A stretch of 64,000 bases of DNA from Colias croceus (GCF_905220415.1 NC_059548.1:10604501-10668500), one strand, 5' to 3'. Counted from the first letter of the stretch, positions 1-12,090 are shown. Made by a program: numbers and translations. The notes: generated by a model from the letters alone, not told the origin.

Positions 1-388
1 TGGGTTAAAGATATAAGGACGTAATAGAGAAGGCCAGGAGTAGGAGAAACGGTAAAGGACAATATAACAGGAAAGCAAGAGGTATACACAAAAATAGTAC
101 TCAAGAAGATTTAATCCTGAAAAAGATGCAAGGATGTAATGGGGAAAGCCAAGAAACAAGAGCATAAGAAACAGGAAAGGACAACAGAAGAGGAAAGGAA
201 GAAAATAGAAATAGCAATAAGAACTGAATGATCAAGGTAAGAAAATGGATGTAGAAAAGATAAGCAATATTTAATGATTTGAATAGTCTATGTTACTTTA
301 GAATATTGATTTTAAATGATTCTAGAATTCTACATGTTAAGATTCTAATTTTTAATTACAAAATTGCAAATTATTGTAACTAAATTAC
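1..388. other. CP110 intron (partial), with imperfect direct repeat
   Basis: No coding exon is seen here on either strand. It lies directly downstream (minus strand) of the last visible CP110 exon, so it is read as intron. Positions about 8-62 and 122-185 are imperfect direct copies of a purine-rich segment of about 60 bp (both contain 'aagga.gtaat.g.gaa.gcca' and end in 'aaaggacaa'). No terminal inverted repeats are visible. Confidence 0.5.
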
Positions 389-2874
389 CTCTTGTGGTGT
401 GGCCTGCCGACAAATACTTCGTGGCTTTCTACCACACATGCTCTTTATTGAATTTTGTATTGTTTCTTCCATGCTTTTAATGGCTCTGTCTGTAGACTTG
501 CATGGTGCTATAAGCTGCATGGGTACTGCATTTGAAATGTCATTATTGCAAGGATCTATATTATGATAGGGTTGACATTCTTCATTATCTGACGGAAAGG
601 TCACGTTAAGATCGGCCATAGTGTCATTCGTTCGATCGGTAAGAATAAGGTCGTAATCTCGGTCTGTCGATGCACTATCGTAAGTAAGTTTTCGTGAACT
701 CCTACGTCCTGGTGATTGACTCTTTGTACAGTTCACGTTAGATTGACTTTTCGGAGGACTTTTTTCTTTCGATGGACACTTTGTCGCTTTCTTTATACTC
801 CCAGTAATATCTCTAGACTTTTTCAAAACATTATCACAGTGATTTATATAATTGTTTGTTTCCGTAAGCGAAGCAACTACAGGGCTATCGGTTGGCTCTG
901 AATTTATCAATTGGCTCAAACTAACTGGGCCTCTATCTGTATCTTTATCTCCCCAGGCTTCTTTCACATCATTTGAGGGTTTTGGACATATAGTTTTTAA
1001 CTGGGAATACAATAAATTATTCTGCTCTTCAAATACTTGTTGTAACAGCATCTGTTCCTTCTTCTGTTTTTCAACTAAGCTGGCCATTTGAATGAGTTGT
1101 TGTTTTTGGATTTTTTCATAAAGCTCTCGTACGCGAGCAGCTGGATCTTCTGATTCAGAGATCAGTTGTTTAGGAGTAGGTGCCTTTTTCTCTACTCCGT
1201 TTGGAATTGGTGAAATTTTGGTGGAATTTGTTTTTGATACAGGCGGATTAGCTGATTGATTACGAACAGGGCTTTGGTTTTTCTTTGTTTTTGGAATAGG
1301 CTCCGATTTATTAGTAGGTTTATAGATATTAGAAACTCGTTTATTTCTCTCTTGAACCAGTGATCTCGCTCTGCTGTGACTTACCGGCGCCGATTGCGTC
1401 ACCTTTTTCGTTGCGGACTTCGTAACACCATTTTTGTCTTTCGTTGTTTTCTTTAAACTGTTTTGCTTCAACTCCAAAGCCATGGACGACCATTTCACTT
1501 TTGCAGTTTCTAAATCCCAACTCCTTCGCTTTTTATTCGGACAGCTCAGGTTGGACATTGATTCACTCATGGATATTGAATTTATTTCTACCCCAGTGTT
1601 CAAAGATTGAACTTCAAGATGAGCCATTAGTAGAGGACTCGGTTTCAGAACTGTGTAAGATCGTTGGCGAGATAGAGGTATAATTTTCGAGTCTCTAATG
1701 CTCTCTGTGTGGATATTATTAAGGGAACCCGTAAAGCTCTTGGAACTAAGAGAAGGGGGTCCTTCTTGATCAAATGTGATAGACAGAGGGTCCGATAAGA
1801 AATCATTGTTTAGACTGATGCTAAAAAATAATTTATCATCAACGCTTTTCAGATTTTCTTTATTACTTATATCAGTGACATCTTTATTTACATTTTTTGT
1901 ACATTCCCAGTCTCTTTCAGGTACTTCTACTGGATTTGGTGTGTTTGTAACTGTTTTGCTGTCGTTCAGGCTAATGCTTAAGTCTATTATAAATTTAGAT
2001 GGTGTTTTGGAAATACTGTCGATTTCACAGGTGTTCGGGGAATCAAGTTCAGAAGTGTTATTCTCGCTGCTATCTATAGATGTTACTTCTTTTTTAAGTG
2101 TGGGTGTAACATTGGCATTATATACTGCTATATCTGTAGGGGACAAGTTATCATTGTGCTCTGACTCTGGTAAATCGGGTGCATCAGTCTTATCGTCAAT
2201 CGACTCAGTGTCACTCTCGACCATAAATATTTTCAGTGTATTTATCCTTTTCTCTACTTCTTGCGCTAACAACTTGTAGTACTGCATTTCTTTGCGACAT
2301 TCTCTAGATAACTGAAATATTAAATATTAAGCTTATTTGCTGTAATCATGTTACATAAATGTATTTATTTCACCATTAATTGGTTTATGTGTTGTTTAAT
2401 CTCTACTTATTTATGGTTAATATGACTTTTTTATATAGATATTACAAATATGCAATGTTTCAAATAATAATTTAGAGATGTATTCATGCATGACATTATT
2501 TAAATAATGATCATAATAAATTGTAACATTGTCGGAACTAAAAAAAAAATATATTTTTTTTATTCTAAATTTTTTTGGAAATTAAAATTTAAATACATTT
2601 GATATTCATAGGTGTCTTATTATGATTATAAATTATAATTATAATATAAATAAATTAGAATTTGCAATCAATATTCAAAGTCAAGTAGTAATATTGTTTA
2701 TATCTAATATTTAATTCAAAAATAGCCAATTGAATAGTAAAATTTGAACAAAAACTATGCTATATTAAATAAGATACTTACAACAGGCGGAAGAAGGGGC
2801 ACCCCATTTAATTTCATACAAGACGTATATTGACCCGACTGTCGCACGCACTTTACATCCCACGGATCGTTCAT
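389..2874 (-). CDS. CCP110: CP110-like centriolar coiled-coil protein, 5' two exons (partial)
   Basis: Exon 1 is 2874-2782 (31 codons, donor GTAAGT); exon 2 is 2311-389 (641 codons, acceptor TTTCAG); both junctions are phase 0. The visible 672 residues begin MNDPWDVKC. Two blocks match vertebrate CP110 as I know it: the N-terminal block around residues 15-50 (MKLNGVPLLPP, then RKEMQ and QEVEKRIN; human has FHGVAILSP and RKEMQ) and a coiled coil at about 424-470 (RELYEKIQKQQ, EKQKKEQMLLQQVFEEQ). Between them is low-complexity Ser/Thr/Lys/Pro-rich sequence, and a SPLLM motif is also shared. The open frame runs two codons (V, I) past a good donor (GAG|GTAATT) to a TAG, so the stop at 380-382 is read as intronic and the conserved C-terminal part should lie left of the window. 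CP110 caps the distal end of centrioles and controls their length and ciliation. The alternative is a shorter protein ending at 380. The name rests on motif similarity only. Confidence 0.83.
2312..2781 (-). other. CP110 intron 1
   Basis: A 470-bp AT-rich intron with donor GTAAGT and acceptor TTTCAG on the minus strand. No repeats or other genes were recognised in it. Confidence 0.8.
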
Positions 2875-3668
2875 TTTGTCGGTTACATCAGCGAATTACT
2901 GAATACACGATACACTAATCCCATACTAATCCATTTTGACCACAAAAAGTTCTATAGGAAATTGTAAGTGCCGATAGTGATCTCAAATAATGTCCGTTAA
3001 TATAATGAAAACTCTGCTCATTAAAATATCTGCGCTGATGTTGTCATAGGCGATTACGTCAGTTAATTAAACACTTCGGCACTTACATGGACAGCCGGTT
3101 AACAGATTCCATCTATTTACATTATTATATTCACTGCAGATGATGAGAAAAACATGCAGTTCCTTATTTGGTGGAAAACCCGTAGATAGCCATAATATGA
3201 ATTTTCTACAAGTAAGAAAATGTTTTGCTGTTTATTGGGAAATGTGAAGTACTTTATACATAAATAAGGATTAGAATTTAAACTGTAAATTTTGACAATT
3301 TATGATAAACGAGTAAAAAATATTTAAAACTTACGTAGATTTCTCACTTTTACTTTCTCGACAGTCAAATCAAAACATTACGAGTTGCCATGGTCACGAA
3401 AAATAAAAAATGTACATAGAGCGTTGTCTACACAAAAAAAGCATGAATGGCGAGATTGTATATTCAGGGTTTTGGGATTATTTGAAAAATTGACCATAAG
3501 ATAATTGAATTACCTCAGTTTATTTAATAATATATATTTAATCATTCGATGTTCGCGCTAATGACACAATACGTTGAACAAATATGAAGAAATTTGCAAA
3601 TGTTCAATCCACGTTCAATCGAATTTTGTTGCCATACTATACTACTTCTTCTTCTTCTCTTAAATAAT
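2875..3668. promoter_or_regulatory. Upstream region of CP110 (divergent side)
   Basis: This should contain the CP110 5'UTR and promoter on the minus strand. No TATA box or other specific element can be assigned with confidence. It is separated from the ICMT start by the THAP-type transposon relic, so the two divergent genes may once have shared a much shorter (about 1.1-kb) intergenic region. Confidence 0.4.
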
Positions 3669-3678
3669 GGCTTCACCC

Positions 3679-5198
3679 AAGAAGCTTATATCTTATACAC
3701 TGGAGATTTCGGTATGAACATTTGACGTGTAACAAGAAAATTGTTGTCTTTTATCACTTTCACACCTAACTTGGTATTGCCACTGTTAATACGAAGTTTT
3801 CCCAAGGCTACTATGTATGCCGTAATATTCTGTGCAAAAGGTTAGTTTTTGTACATGAGTTTGTTGATAAATTGCCAACAACGTCATTCAGAAGCATTGT
3901 TGGATGAGACAATTATTATTTATGCTAAATAAAATAAGTATCTGGACCAATTATTAAAAAGCGATACGCCCTGATTATGGGTAGTTACCATAATAAAATT
4001 GTAGCAACTCTCACTTTGACAATATGGCATAAGTGTCAAAAAAATTGCGTCGCTTCGAATATTTAAGTTAATATTGTTGCGTATTTAATAAATATTTTCC
4101 GAATATAAATAATGTATTGCATTGTGAAAAATTGCAGAAGTGTTTGGACACCAAATTCTGGCATAGAATTTCACAGGCAAGTGTATATTTACGTTATTTA
4201 CAATATTCCTCAATACTCCTGCATTTACCTGTTTAGAATCATTTCAATGGCAAAAATTGTAAAATTTTGCATCATTTTAGAAAGCATTCATGTTAAATTT
4301 GTTATTTTCCTAATACTTTATCATTTTTCAACAAGTTTTCAATAAACAAAATTAACAAGTAAGGTAACCATGATGACGAGTTTTTATGGATAGTGAAGAG
4401 AATATATTGTAATAACAATATTATGATGAAATTTAGAACACCATTTTCAAGATTTTTACTAGTAATGAAACAACACTCGACATCGGTATTGCACTCACAT
4501 GTAGTTATAAGATTGTTCGTTGTTTAAATTTAAAAATTTAAATTTATACTTTTTTAACTTACCTCATATTTTTTGTTTTAGGTATTTCAGCTTTCCAAAA
4601 AGTAAAATAAAAATAAATATATGTGCCCATCAAGGGTAAAATTACTGAGGATTACGACCCAGAAAAAAATACCTTTTGAAAAATAAACTTTGTAAAGTTA
4701 GCTGAAATTTGTGCAAGGCGTTTATTATAAACAGTTTTTCTTTGATGATTTTGGCTTGAAATTGACCCGTCGAAGCAACGCGTTTAAAAAGAAGATCTGA
4801 GTAGCTTACAATTTGGTAAACAGCATCTGATGCAAAACACAACTTTCCTCTATTTACAAAGGATGTTAATTGTTAATGCTATATATCGGATCATATCCAG
4901 GCTTTGTAGCCAAGAGTTATTTAAAATTATCATTCTATACCAATTAAAATTGTATGTACCTATAAAGTATGGCCAGTAATATTATAATATAATTAATACT
5001 GTTAAAAATATATGTCGTTATTATTTATAGACCATGATTTTTAGTTTTTTCTATTTCGAAAAATCCTGAATATACAGACCAGTGTGGTCACCCACAGAAA
5101 GAGACAAAAAACAACACTGACGTCATTCAAGGTTATATTTTCTTGTGACAAGTCAATGGTCATAGTGCAATCTCCAGTGTATTAGATATAAGCTTCTT
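3679..5198 (+). mobile_element. THAP-domain (P-element-like) DNA transposon relic with TIRs and TSD
   Basis: The ends are inverted copies. The left begins AAGAAGCTTATATCT and the right end reads its reverse complement with one mismatch; similarity continues inward for about 60 bp (shared 'atacactggagatt' and 'acaagaaaat'). The 10-bp direct repeat GGCTTCACCC flanks both ends (3669-3678 and 5199-5208); 8 bp would be typical of P elements, and the exact duplication length is ambiguous. Inside, 4112-4175 encodes MYCIVKNC...IEFHR. After a probable GC-AG intron (donor GCAAGT, acceptor TTTTAG), 4583 onward reads YFSFPKSK, the pattern of a THAP zinc finger. A frame at about 4712-4795 reads like its decayed second half (FDDFGLKLTRR). 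Stops follow, and no transposase core was seen, so this is a dead or non-autonomous copy. Confidence 0.75.
4112..4612 (+). pseudogene. Decayed THAP zinc-finger exons
   Basis: The first exon (4112-4173) starts MYCIVKNC, with the Cys-x4-Cys spacing of a THAP finger, and ends at IEFHR. The second starts at 4583 and gives the usual hydrophobic/Pro-Lys continuation (YFSFPKSK) before an in-frame stop near 4636. The Cys-x2-His half is not intact. It lies wholly inside the TIR-bounded element 3679-5198, so it is the remnant of the element's DNA-binding domain rather than a host gene. Confidence 0.55.
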
Positions 5199-5208
5199 GG
5201 CTTCACCC

Positions 5209-5484
5209 AATAAAAAGGGACTTCGCCAATGTCCAGTGTATCCAAATACTATATTATGCAGCTGTCATCGCTTTTTTTAAATGTCATTTTCGTTGTTTTG
5301 ACAGTTGACACTTGACAAACCAAGTCACCGAATGGCGAATGTAAATTTGCAACTTGCAAGTGCACTTTTATTTTTACAATAAAAATGAGTCAGTGTCTGG
5401 TTCAGAATAGAAACATTCAGTGCTCTAACTTTAGCTAAGCGATAAATAGAAAATGATAGTGATTTTAATTTGAAATAAATCATC
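5209..5484 (+). promoter_or_regulatory. ICMT 5' flank and 5'UTR
   Basis: This is all that remains between the right target duplication of the THAP element and the ICMT start codon. No TATA box is evident. The sequence is AT-rich. Confidence 0.4.
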
Positions 5485-8400
5485 ATGAGTTCCAACACAC
5501 AGAGTGTACTGCACCGGCCTATATGCCCAGCGGCGATCCAAGCTTTCAGTTTTTTCAGTTTATCATCAATAATATTTATCATCACCTTATTTTCTGGAAG
5601 CATATTGGGCTTTACATCGGAATTATGGGCACTTACCTACTGGGGACCGGCGTTATATTTTTGCCTGCTTAATTTTATTCTACGCTATTATTACAAAGGC
5701 TTCGCATATGATGTAAGTGAATTAACGGCTAAACTGTACATTATAGGGCGTAGAGTTGAGAGTCGTAATTTTTTTTATGGTTAGCTATTGTCCTATGGAA
5801 CCTAAATCTGAAATTTCACACCAAGGAAACTTTTAGTTTTTGAGTTACGAATTTTTGAAAATCGTAAAATTACTATAGAAAGTTACTCCATCTTGTTTTT
5901 GTTACGCATAATATTTATTGTTTTGTCAATATCAACCTGACACACAGTACCTACCTGCTTAGTGTGATTCATTTCAAGTACAACATTTCTAACCATTAAG
6001 TAGAGTAATTAATTTTGTTTAACTTTTTACGAAAAAAAAAAAACGCTCCGAACTCGAAACAAGTTAGGTTAGGTTATGTTAGACTTTTTTTAAACAATCG
6101 AGCGGAGCGAGCGCAGCGAGCGGAGCGTCTCGAATTGTTTTACGTGAAATGAATAGCCAAATTTGACACTTAATTTATTTTGTTTAACTTTTTACGAAAA
6201 AAAAAACTCTCCGAACTCGAAACAAGTTAGGTTAGGTTATGTTAGACTTTTTTTAAACAATCGAGCGGAGCGAGCGCAGCGAGCGGAGCGTCTCGAATTG
6301 TTTTACGCCAAATTTGACATTGACAAAATAATAAATATGCGTAACAAAAACAAGATGGAGTAACTTTCTATAGTAATGTTCCGATTTTCAAAAATTCGTA
6401 ACTCAAAAACTAAAAGTTTCCTTGGTGTGAAATTTCAGATTTGGGTTCCATAGGACAATAGCTAACCACAAAAAAATTGTCGACTCTCAACTCCACGCCC
6501 TATAATGTACAGTTTTACCGAATTAACTTGTATTATTAACATTTTTATATCTGAAATGAAATATAACTATGCATAATTACCTTTACACGTATGCTAAGTA
6601 CTCATAAGCCTAATCTGTATTAGCATTGCAAACGGCACATTTCTACTTAGTTCATAAGAAATATTACTAATGTTTTGCATGTTCTACTAGGTGGCAGTGA
6701 GAGCAGCATTTCTTGGTGCAGTTTTTGCCACTGGGTTGTACTTGACCCAGTTTGAGTATAGCTGGAGAGCCTACGGGCTATACATCATGGTTCTATCAAT
6801 ATTCCACTTCTCCGAGTTTATGGCCGTGGCTCTGACGAATCCCAAGACTCTGACGGTAGACTCATTCATATTAAACCACAGTGTACAGTACTGGGTTGCT
6901 GCGGTAGCCAGCTGGATTGAAATGGCAGTGGAATCTTACTTTTTCCCTAGTAAGTTCATAGCAATAACCTATATTACAATCAATACTTCTAAACTCAAAC
7001 CACTACATAGTATAAAACAAAGTCCCTTTCTCTGTCCCTATTTCCCTATGTCCCTTTGTATGCTTAAATCTTTAAAACTACGCAATGGATTTTGATGCAG
7101 TTTTATTTAATAGATAGAGTGATTCAAAGGTTTTAGTATATAATTTATTAGGTTTTAGGCAAAGCAGGCGAAGCCGCGGGCGGTAAGCTAGTAATTTATT
7201 ATTCAATACTTCTTCTAGAAACACTTTTTTAATAACAAAGCTAACACTGGTTCTGAAAGCAGTCTACAGAGAAGAGCTGACGAGAAAATCTAGTTGCTCT
7301 TTTAAAATCATGACAATTTTATATTTTTATTTATTATACTACCAGTCGTTTAAAATTCTTCTAAATGAAAATATTTAATTAAGGCCATTAACAAAATTTA
7401 CAGAATTGAAAATGTCACTGTGGTTGTCCTTATTTGGTTTTGCAATGTGCATTGGAGGGGAGTTCTTAAGGAAAATGGCAATGTTTACAGCGAAAACCAA
7501 CTTTAATCATCATGTAAGTATGTTTTGTACAGGATTAGGTTAAAGTGGACTTTGCATATTTAAAATTTTGTATATTATATTTATTATTTATATAGAATAA
7601 ATCTTTCATAACCTTTAGATTACAATCCATCTCACGAGATTGTAAATTTTCGAAATATTGTATTCCGTAACATTGCTTACAATTAAATACTCTAATTTTA
7701 AATTGAAATGAATTATAGATTTAAAATAATTGGTTTCAGGTGCAAACAGTAAAGAAGGCTGACCATCAACTAGTGACGCACGGCGTGTACGCATATTGCC
7801 GACATCCAAGCTACGTGGGTTGGTTCTATTGGTCTATTGGGACACAGGTTAGTTGTAAAAGTATTAAAAACTAATGGTATTACCACAAAACAATTTAAAC
7901 ACAGTCTAACTTTAAACCAGGGATCTGTCACTTTAATAGTTGTCTATGTGGAATATGACAAAACCAGATTAAAGAGAACCCGCGCTTAAAGTTAAAGCCT
8001 GTCTAAAGTTTTTGTGGTAAGACAATAGTTGTTTGTTTCTGTAAGTTGTAAAAACAAGTAGTTCGAAATTAGCTTCGCATATTTTTACTACTGAAAAGTC
8101 ATGGAACTTGATAGTTAATCTTTTAAGAGTCTTTTTTTTATATACTTACTCAATAAATACAAATATTTTAAATTTAATGGCATTGAAATATTCTGTTGGA
8201 TCATAAAACCAGAAGAGTGGAAAAAATTCGATTGTTGATTTGCTGGGCGCATAGACTAGATGTTACTATGGCATGGCAAAATATTCATATTAGATTATTT
8301 TTTTTAAAGTGAAACTTTTATTACATCGTCTCAAACTTTTTGGTCTGTGTAGCGCATGTCGCGTGACGCACGATACGTACGATAATTATCGTACAAATAC

Positions 8401-8821
8401 GATAATTTTTAGTTAAATGTCTATAGTGTGAAAAAAAAGTGTCACTTTTACCATGGTTTCATAAAACCACACAACATTTTTTTCTATTCTAAAAAAATCC
8501 TCATATTATAATGTTTGCATTTGAATGTGTAAAACTTAATATCAAATTTTCAATACTTACAAAAGTGATCTTCTTTTTCTTTTGCATTTTATAACACTAT
8601 GGAGTTTTTCATAATAATTATAAATGTTCTCTATATCACAGATCATACTGCTCAACCCGGTGTGCGTATTAATCTACGCACTAGTCTCCTGGTCGTTCTT
8701 CCAAGAGCGTATCTACGCTGAGGAGATGTTCCTGATCTCTTTCTTCGGGAACCAGTACCTGGTGTACCAGAAGCAGGTCGGCACCGGGATTCCCTTCATC
8801 CAGGGTTATATACCCACCTGA
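5485..8821 (+). CDS. ICMT: Protein-S-isoprenylcysteine O-methyltransferase (ICMT), complete
   Basis: Five exons join in frame: 5485-5712, 6691-6949, 7404-7513, 7740-7847 and 8642-8821, giving 294 residues (human ICMT is 284). All introns are GT-AG. The enzyme transfers methyl from S-adenosylmethionine to the prenylated C-terminal cysteine of CAAX proteins (Ras, Rho, lamins) in the ER membrane. Exons 1-3 encode several hydrophobic helices, including FSLSSIIFIITLF and the conserved YWGPALYF. The C-terminal catalytic block is intact: RHPSYVGWFYWSIGTQ in exon 4, then NPVC, a FFQER...EE...FFG segment and the closing TGIPFIQGY in exon 5. The start was chosen because this ATG gives a family-length N-terminus. 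Poly(A) signal candidates are at 8945, 9106 and 9127. Intron 1 carries a foldback element that begins 14 bp after the donor. Confidence 0.97.
5727..6519. mobile_element. Foldback DNA element in ICMT intron 1
   Basis: The ends are inverted (left GGCTAAACTGTACATT, right AATGTACAGTTTTACC) and the arms match for about 250-290 bp. The 8-bp target duplication GAATTAAC flanks both ends (5719-5726 and 6520-6527), typical of hAT-like insertions. The centre is a direct duplication of about 130 bp (about 6011-6132 and 6171-6305) containing 'gttaggttaggtta' and a run of GAGCGGAGCGAGCG. There is no transposase, so it is non-autonomous. Confidence 0.82.
6950..7403 (+). other. ICMT intron 2, with lepidopteran repeat tail
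   Basis: Positions about 7080-7195 carry the end of a common interspersed repeat, closing in 'gaagccgcgggcggtaagctagtaa'-type sequence (same family as 16442, 44136 and 48648). The rest is AT-rich with nothing recognised. Confidence 0.6.
7848..8641 (+). other. ICMT intron 4
   Basis: A 794-bp AT-rich intron with a small region around 8370-8410 rich in 'tacgataattatcgtac' palindromes. No gene or classified repeat is seen. Confidence 0.6.
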
Positions 8822-9886
8822 TATAGGAGGAAGCATTCCATCGTGAGACGATTCTCATGGTGAATTGGGACGAACAAACAAGAGTTAAGATGATACAGTG
8901 ATGAAGTTCGTACTAAAATAGTGGGGCAAGCATATAAAAAATAGAATAAATATTGAAATGGAGTTTACTGTGCAGTGTTTTAGTGATTATTAAATTATAA
9001 ACAGTGTTAACAATGCTATTATTATCTACTAGCTAGCTGTATTCCGTGATTTTGTCTGCATTTAATATTACCATGTATATTCCAAGACGTACTTAACTGT
9101 TCACAATAAATTACGTTATCAATTTAATAAAGAGATAAGAACTACAAAACTTCGAAAAGTTTTATCAACGGCTAAGTTACAATGGTAACATACGTAATTA
9201 CATAAATATATCCTCAAATTTAAACAAAAAAAATTAATATCAAAAGGATCGATAATGTTTAAGGGGGGTTAGGCGGTGAGCAAAAATTCAGCTATTCGGG
9301 CCTGAGGTAAGCGGTGAGGGGGTCCGCGTTTAGTATGGAATCAACGTGCTCGAAACTAAAAAACGTAAGCGCCATTCACATTTTTATCAAAAAGTGAATG
9401 AAAATATTTAGTATTTTCTAAATCTAAAACAGTCACGAAATCGAGAAGGTAAATGCCTATATACTTGTGATTTTATACGAATTATTATCGTAAAATACGG
9501 TTGTAATGAGCATTTATATGATATTTTAGAGGTAACTTCAGGATTTTGTTTTATCGAGCAAAATTTTTCCAATCGTGTTTTGGAAACAGTCATCCCATCA
9601 CACATACGTTCTGTAATACATATTCGAAATTTCAGAGCTAAAAATCTTCAATATTTTCAATTATAGCTCATAGAAAACAGTCCATTTTGCCGTGTTCACC
9701 TACTAAGGGCCCTTAATAAAAACCATAGGTAATATTTAAGGAAACAAAAACAGTTTTTGTTACTAAGGGCTACCAAATAATTAGCATTTTGTGCGAACAG
9801 AGTCTTAGGCGCATGCTAGTTTTTTTTTAATAAAAGTATTTATATAGAACTTGCTGACTAGTCGACTTGTGTATTTCCGTTACTTA
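8822..9886 (+). other. ICMT 3'UTR and downstream intergenic sequence
   Basis: AATAAA motifs at 8945, 9106 and 9127 are candidate poly(A) signals. Positions about 9265-9330 hold a short G-rich direct repeat (two 'gcggtgag' units). A repeated 'ctaagggc' occurs at about 9702 and 9762. No gene is recognised. Confidence 0.4.
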
Positions 9887-9887
9887 T

Positions 9888-10065
9888 CTTAATATATATA
9901 AATCTCGTGTCACAATGTTTGTCCTCAATGGACTCCTAAACCACTCAACCGATTATAATAAAATTCGCACACCATGTGCAGTTCGATCCAACTTGAGAGA
10001 TAGGATAGTTTAAACATGTAGGTTTAAACACCACGGGCGAAGCCGGGGCGGACCACTAGTTATTA
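9888..10065 (+). repeat. Lepidopteran interspersed repeat, 'ctcgtgtcac...ccactagt' type
   Basis: It begins with 'aaatctcgtgtcacaatg', contains the typical 'aaccactcaaccgatt' segment and ends in 'gggcgaagccggggcgg' followed by 'actagt'. This layout recurs in many lepidopteran non-autonomous elements (Helitron-like or RTE-tail families). I cannot assign a family. Confidence 0.6.
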
Positions 10066-10401
10066 TATATGTGTAAGAAATATATATTTAAAATCCCTAA
10101 CTAACTACCTAACTTTTTCTATAACTTTGAATAGATAAGTAAAATTTTAATATACCTAACAAGGTATATCCAATAAAAATGCTTTTGGTAAATAAAAATA
10201 TAGTCTATCTACTTTTCGAAAGAATTTAAATTTCCTATTCAATTTATACACCTAATGTCCGGGATTCACCCGGGTAGACATTTATTGTAAGGAATAAATA
10301 AAAAAAAACAATTATTAAAATTTGTTGAGTTATTATGTGGTGTAACTAGCATGACTCTTTCATATGTATAGAAATTAGAATATATCTATAGGTAGTGTAC
10401 A

Positions 10402-10783
10402 TGTCGTGGCCATATCGTAGATTTGCTCATTTCATGAAATGGCCAACATAGTTTGATCAGATCGTTAAATCGTCAACGTTTCACGATTTGGTCATCGACA
10501 TTTGGCCAGATCGTATAAAATATAGGTTAGGTTAGGTTGGACTTTAATAAACAACGCACGAGCCGAGCGAGCAAAGCGAGCGTGCCGCAGCAGCGGCCGG
10601 CGAGTGCCAGAAGCGAATCGCTTTTTAAAAAAGAAACAAAAATGGTCGCATTTCGTGAAATGGCCATCCACGTTTGGATCCAAACGTGGATGACCAAATC
10701 GTGAAAGGTTGACGATTTAACGATCTGGCTTGGCTAAATTGACCATTTCATGAAATGAGCAAATCTACGATATGGCCACGACA
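10402..10783. mobile_element. Foldback MITE with 4-bp TSD (TACA)
   Basis: Inverted ends TGTCGTGGCCATATCG and its complement are flanked by TACA at 10398-10401 and 10784-10787. The arms (about 110 bp, containing 'catttcatgaaatg' and 'cgatttaacgatct'-like palindromes) surround a GC-rich core with 'ggttaggttaggttggactttaat' and GAGCGAGC-type repeats. No coding capacity is seen. Confidence 0.75.
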
Positions 10784-10787
10784 TACA

Positions 10788-12090
10788 TATGTATTTCAGA
10801 ATTTTTGATTCACCATAAAATGTTGAAATTTACCCTATAATTACATAAGTATCATATCATAGCACAATCTTTTGTGTTCATATTTATCGGTAAATAAGTA
10901 GTTAAATGTCATTTATTAAGCATTTAAATATATTCTTGCTGTTATATAAAACTAAAATAAACTATCTTTAATGATGCATTTTTTTTCTTGTAATTTAAGA
11001 TTACTTACATAATTTTGTTTCTAAAAATTACTAAGAAATTAACTACTTTTGCATGTAAATAATTGTGACATATATTATATGTGATGTTTGTGTTACGGTT
11101 GTGAATGTAATAAATAAAAAATATATAAATGATTCTGAAGTTTTATTAATTCTTCTCTCATTATCATGTCATCTCAGTATTCATTGAGACCAAGAATTGA
11201 GACTAAATAAATATCACAGATTATATAAGACAAGCCATCTGTATACTAGGTAGTCAAAGTCGAAGAAAGTCAATATAAATAAACAATTATTTCATAGCTT
11301 GTTCATAGCCAGTATTATAAACGATAATGTTTGTCTGTTTTTCTCGTCAAAACAAAACAACATACTGACGTAATTATGTACATACTTAACTACGCTCGAG
11401 AAATGAAAAAATATAGACTACTAGCTTTCCGCCCGCGGCTTCGCCTGCGCAGTTTAAGAAAAACCCGCATAGTTCCCACTTCCCGTAAAAGCCGCAAGCG
11501 GGAAACTAGTTTTTGAATTGATTTATGAGATAAAGTAAAGACATTAGTGATTAGGCATTCTTTACCAAAATATGGATAATTAAAATTAAAATAGTCCCCG
11601 TTACACAACACTGAAAAGATCCGCTTCACATGATTAACGACTTTCACAAATTGCTTTCAACTTGTTATTGTGTCAATAAATAATACTAGTAAAGTGACCG
11701 GTCTTTACTTTCTTCTGAATATTATAATATAATCTTGGTATTGACCGTCGCAATGTCAATGTTGCAGCATTTGATTAAATTGCTGTTTCTTCTCATTTTT
11801 CCCGTCTACTTTTAAAAATACTATTATGTAGTGCGAATTGCGAATCTGTAATGTGTAGAGCTGTAGAGTTTATTTATGTTGAATGGTCTTTTCAAAAAAT
11901 AGTTGCAAAAATTGGAAAAAAGAAATAGAAATATATAACTAACTACTTACTTGTTGTATATTTATTGTATGTTCTATTTAAACGATTTTTATAAAGATCT
12001 AACTACATACTTATAAACTTGCGACGAAGTAAAATGAATTATCGATTGTATAATACCTACCATGTTTTATTAGCATTACCTACTATCATT
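10788..12090. other. Intergenic, AT-rich, with one repeat fragment
   Basis: Positions about 11414-11515 are a truncated copy, on this strand, of the 'cgcccgcggcttcgcc' repeat followed by 'aaaaacccgcatagttccc', ending in 'actagt'. Otherwise no genes or recognisable elements. Confidence 0.5.
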
